Source of the DNA: a virus
Direction: 5' to 3' (one strand)
Virus record (IMG/VR): IMGVR_UViG_3300050011_000035
Coordinates: 1-23,329 of that record
Length of the DNA: 23,329 nt
Shown piece after piece: positions 22,498 to 23,329 of this stretch. A program made the translations under genes and the position numbers. Every line of letters starts with the position of its first letter. Positions within the stretch are counted from its first letter, which is position 1. The notes below the pieces were generated by a model that searched no databases, had not been told where the DNA came from, and worked only from the letters and a program-made list of their open reading frames with translations.

Positions 22498-22709
22498 GAC
22501 TTCTTCTCCATGGCATTCTTGGTTGGCACGATGTCTTCGATCGGAAAGTTTATCGAGAATCCTTGTTCACGAAGAGTGGCGACTAAACGTGGTCCCTCAA
22601 TCTTGTGATCGAAAGTAGATGGTGCTTCAAGCTTCGCTTCCAGGTAGAGATGAATCAATAGTGGCTGCACCTGATAGCGATAGAAGCGGAGAGTGTCGAG
22701 GTCGTTCAT
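22494..22709 (-). CDS. Small conserved hypothetical protein
   Basis: Encodes 71 residues from ATG at 22709, one base after the portal gene's TGA, so probably translated by coupling. The frame stays open to 22934, but that part lies inside the portal gene and is Arg-rich. The protein reads MNDLDTLRFYRYQVQPLLIH, LYLEAKLEAPSTFDHKIEGP, RLVATLREQGFSINFPIEDI, then VPTKNAMEKKS. It looks like a compact alpha/beta protein with a lysine-rich end. The family is not recognised; its place just after the portal suggests a small assembly or connector accessory. Confidence 0.75.
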   Translation of the reverse strand: MNDLDTLRFYRYQVQPLLIHLYLEAKLEAPSTFDHKIEGPRLVATLREQGFSINFPIEDIVPTKNAMEKKS

Positions 22710-22710
22710 C

Positions 22711-23329
22711 TCAGTCCTCCACTTCTTCAGGCTGAGGTGCGGACTCCATCTGATGCAGTCCCATCGCCGTCTCGTGAGCGTCGATGTAAGCCTTGTGCAC
22801 TCGCTTGTTGGTTTTGTCCGCGGTAGCCAATGCAAGCTGGTGAGCCTTGCACGCGCGATCGTGAGCCTTGAATGCTTTCTCGTGAGACGCCTTGGTGCCG
22901 ACCGTGTTTGCCACGTTCGTAGCCTTCTGCGCAACGGCCGTGTGCTTCATCGCATTGACAGAGGGATCACCGTCATTCAGCGTTCCCGTGTGCTGGTTTC
23001 CCGGCCACAGGGTAGTATCACCGGCCAGCCGTGTGGCTTCATCCATCGTCATCCTGGCCGCATCCTGGAGCAGCGGGTTCACTGAGTCATTGGAGTTCTC
23101 TGCCTGCTGCATGTCCGGGTCGGGGGCGCCACTCTGCCCAGGCTTGCTGCCCATCTTCGATGAAGCGCCGCCACCCTTGGGCGGTTCTTGCTGCGCGGGC
23201 GGAGTGATCTTCTTGTTCGGATCAAGGTTGTTGTAGCCGCTGTCCGGGTCGGCGGCGATCTTCGCACGAACTTCTTCAGGCTCAACCACGCCAGCGGTGA
23301 TGTAAGCGGCATCGGTCTCGCCATCCGAC
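22711..23329 (-). CDS. Portal protein, C-terminal part (5' end outside the window)
   Basis: The frame is open to the right window edge, so the visible ~205 residues are the C-terminal part of a longer protein. An internal GTG at 23289 is probably not the start, because TDAAYITAGVVEPEEVRAKI runs across it, followed by AADPDSGYNNLDPNKKI. This D..Y...GV..PEEVR..I..D..SGY..L pattern is the end of the DUF1073-type portal (minor capsid) domain. A Pro/Gly/Ser-rich linker follows (PPAQQEPPKGGGASSKMG). The last ~110 residues are a helical tail with H/A-rich repeats (KASHEKAFKAHDRACKAHQL, DKTNKRVHKAYIDAHETAMG) and an acidic end. The portal forms the DNA entry ring. Terminase is expected further right. 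Confidence 0.75.
   Translation of the reverse strand, partial: SDGETDAAYITAGVVEPEEVRAKIAADPDSGYNNLDPNKKITPPAQQEPPKGGGASSKMGSKPGQSGAPDPDMQQAENSNDSVNPLLQDAARMTMDEATRLAGDTTLWPGNQHTGTLNDGDPSVNAMKHTAVAQKATNVANTVGTKASHEKAFKAHDRACKAHQLALATADKTNKRVHKAYIDAHETAMGLHQMESAPQPEEVED

Noticed and set aside
22710-22934. N-terminal extension of the 22494-22709 gene
   Set aside because: It lies in the portal coding region, is Arg-rich, and ATG 22709 is directly coupled to the portal stop.

Overview
The window is part of the structural-gene operon of a tailed bacteriophage (Caudoviricetes) with a contractile, myovirus-type tail. The evidence is a sheath, tube, tape measure, baseplate wedge, hub, spike and tail fibre following a head module with portal, minor head protein, protease, cement and capsid. 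All but one of the genes lie on the minus strand, so the operon reads from high to low coordinates. The set of families (DUF1073-type portal, DUF2213, DUF2184, DUF4054, DUF3383, DUF3277, Dit-like, DUF2612) is typical of environmental phages of Gram-negative hosts and resembles the compact Pam3-type tail. Host and taxonomy cannot be fixed from this sequence. Terminase and the 5' part of the portal gene must lie beyond the right edge.

Head module (23329 down to about 13557): portal C-terminus, four small accessory genes (one apparently frameshifted), a Mu gpF-like minor head protein, two more small genes, a DUF2213 prohead protease, a separate charged scaffold-like protein, the cement protein, the DUF2184 major capsid protein, a small unknown, a DUF4054 connector, and the head-closure, HK97-gp10-like and tail-terminator proteins.

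Tail module (13546 down to 355): sheath, tube, tail assembly chaperone with a -1 frameshift extension, tape measure, Dit-like protein, plug, hub, spike, gp25-like wedge, J-like wedge, DUF2612 protein and tail fibre. A lone plus-strand gene (11-358) converges on the fibre gene, and their stop codons overlap. Genes are packed tightly. ATGA start/stop overlaps occur at eight junctions. At several others the TAA stop forms the start of a TAAGGA(G) ribosome-binding site. No stretch over 300 bases lacks a gene, and I saw no RNA gene, CRISPR, integrase or insertion sequence.

Most notable are: (1) a small beta-rich module inserted six times into five different virion proteins; (2) a complete -1 frameshift cassette in the chaperone gene (GGGTTTT, 6-nt spacer, 8-bp bulged stem); (3) a plug protein that looks circularly permuted; (4) a gp25-like wedge carrying two carbohydrate-binding-like domains; (5) protease and scaffold on separate genes; (6) a near-perfect 75-bp duplication in the tape measure gene. 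Family names come from recalled sequence patterns, without database searches.
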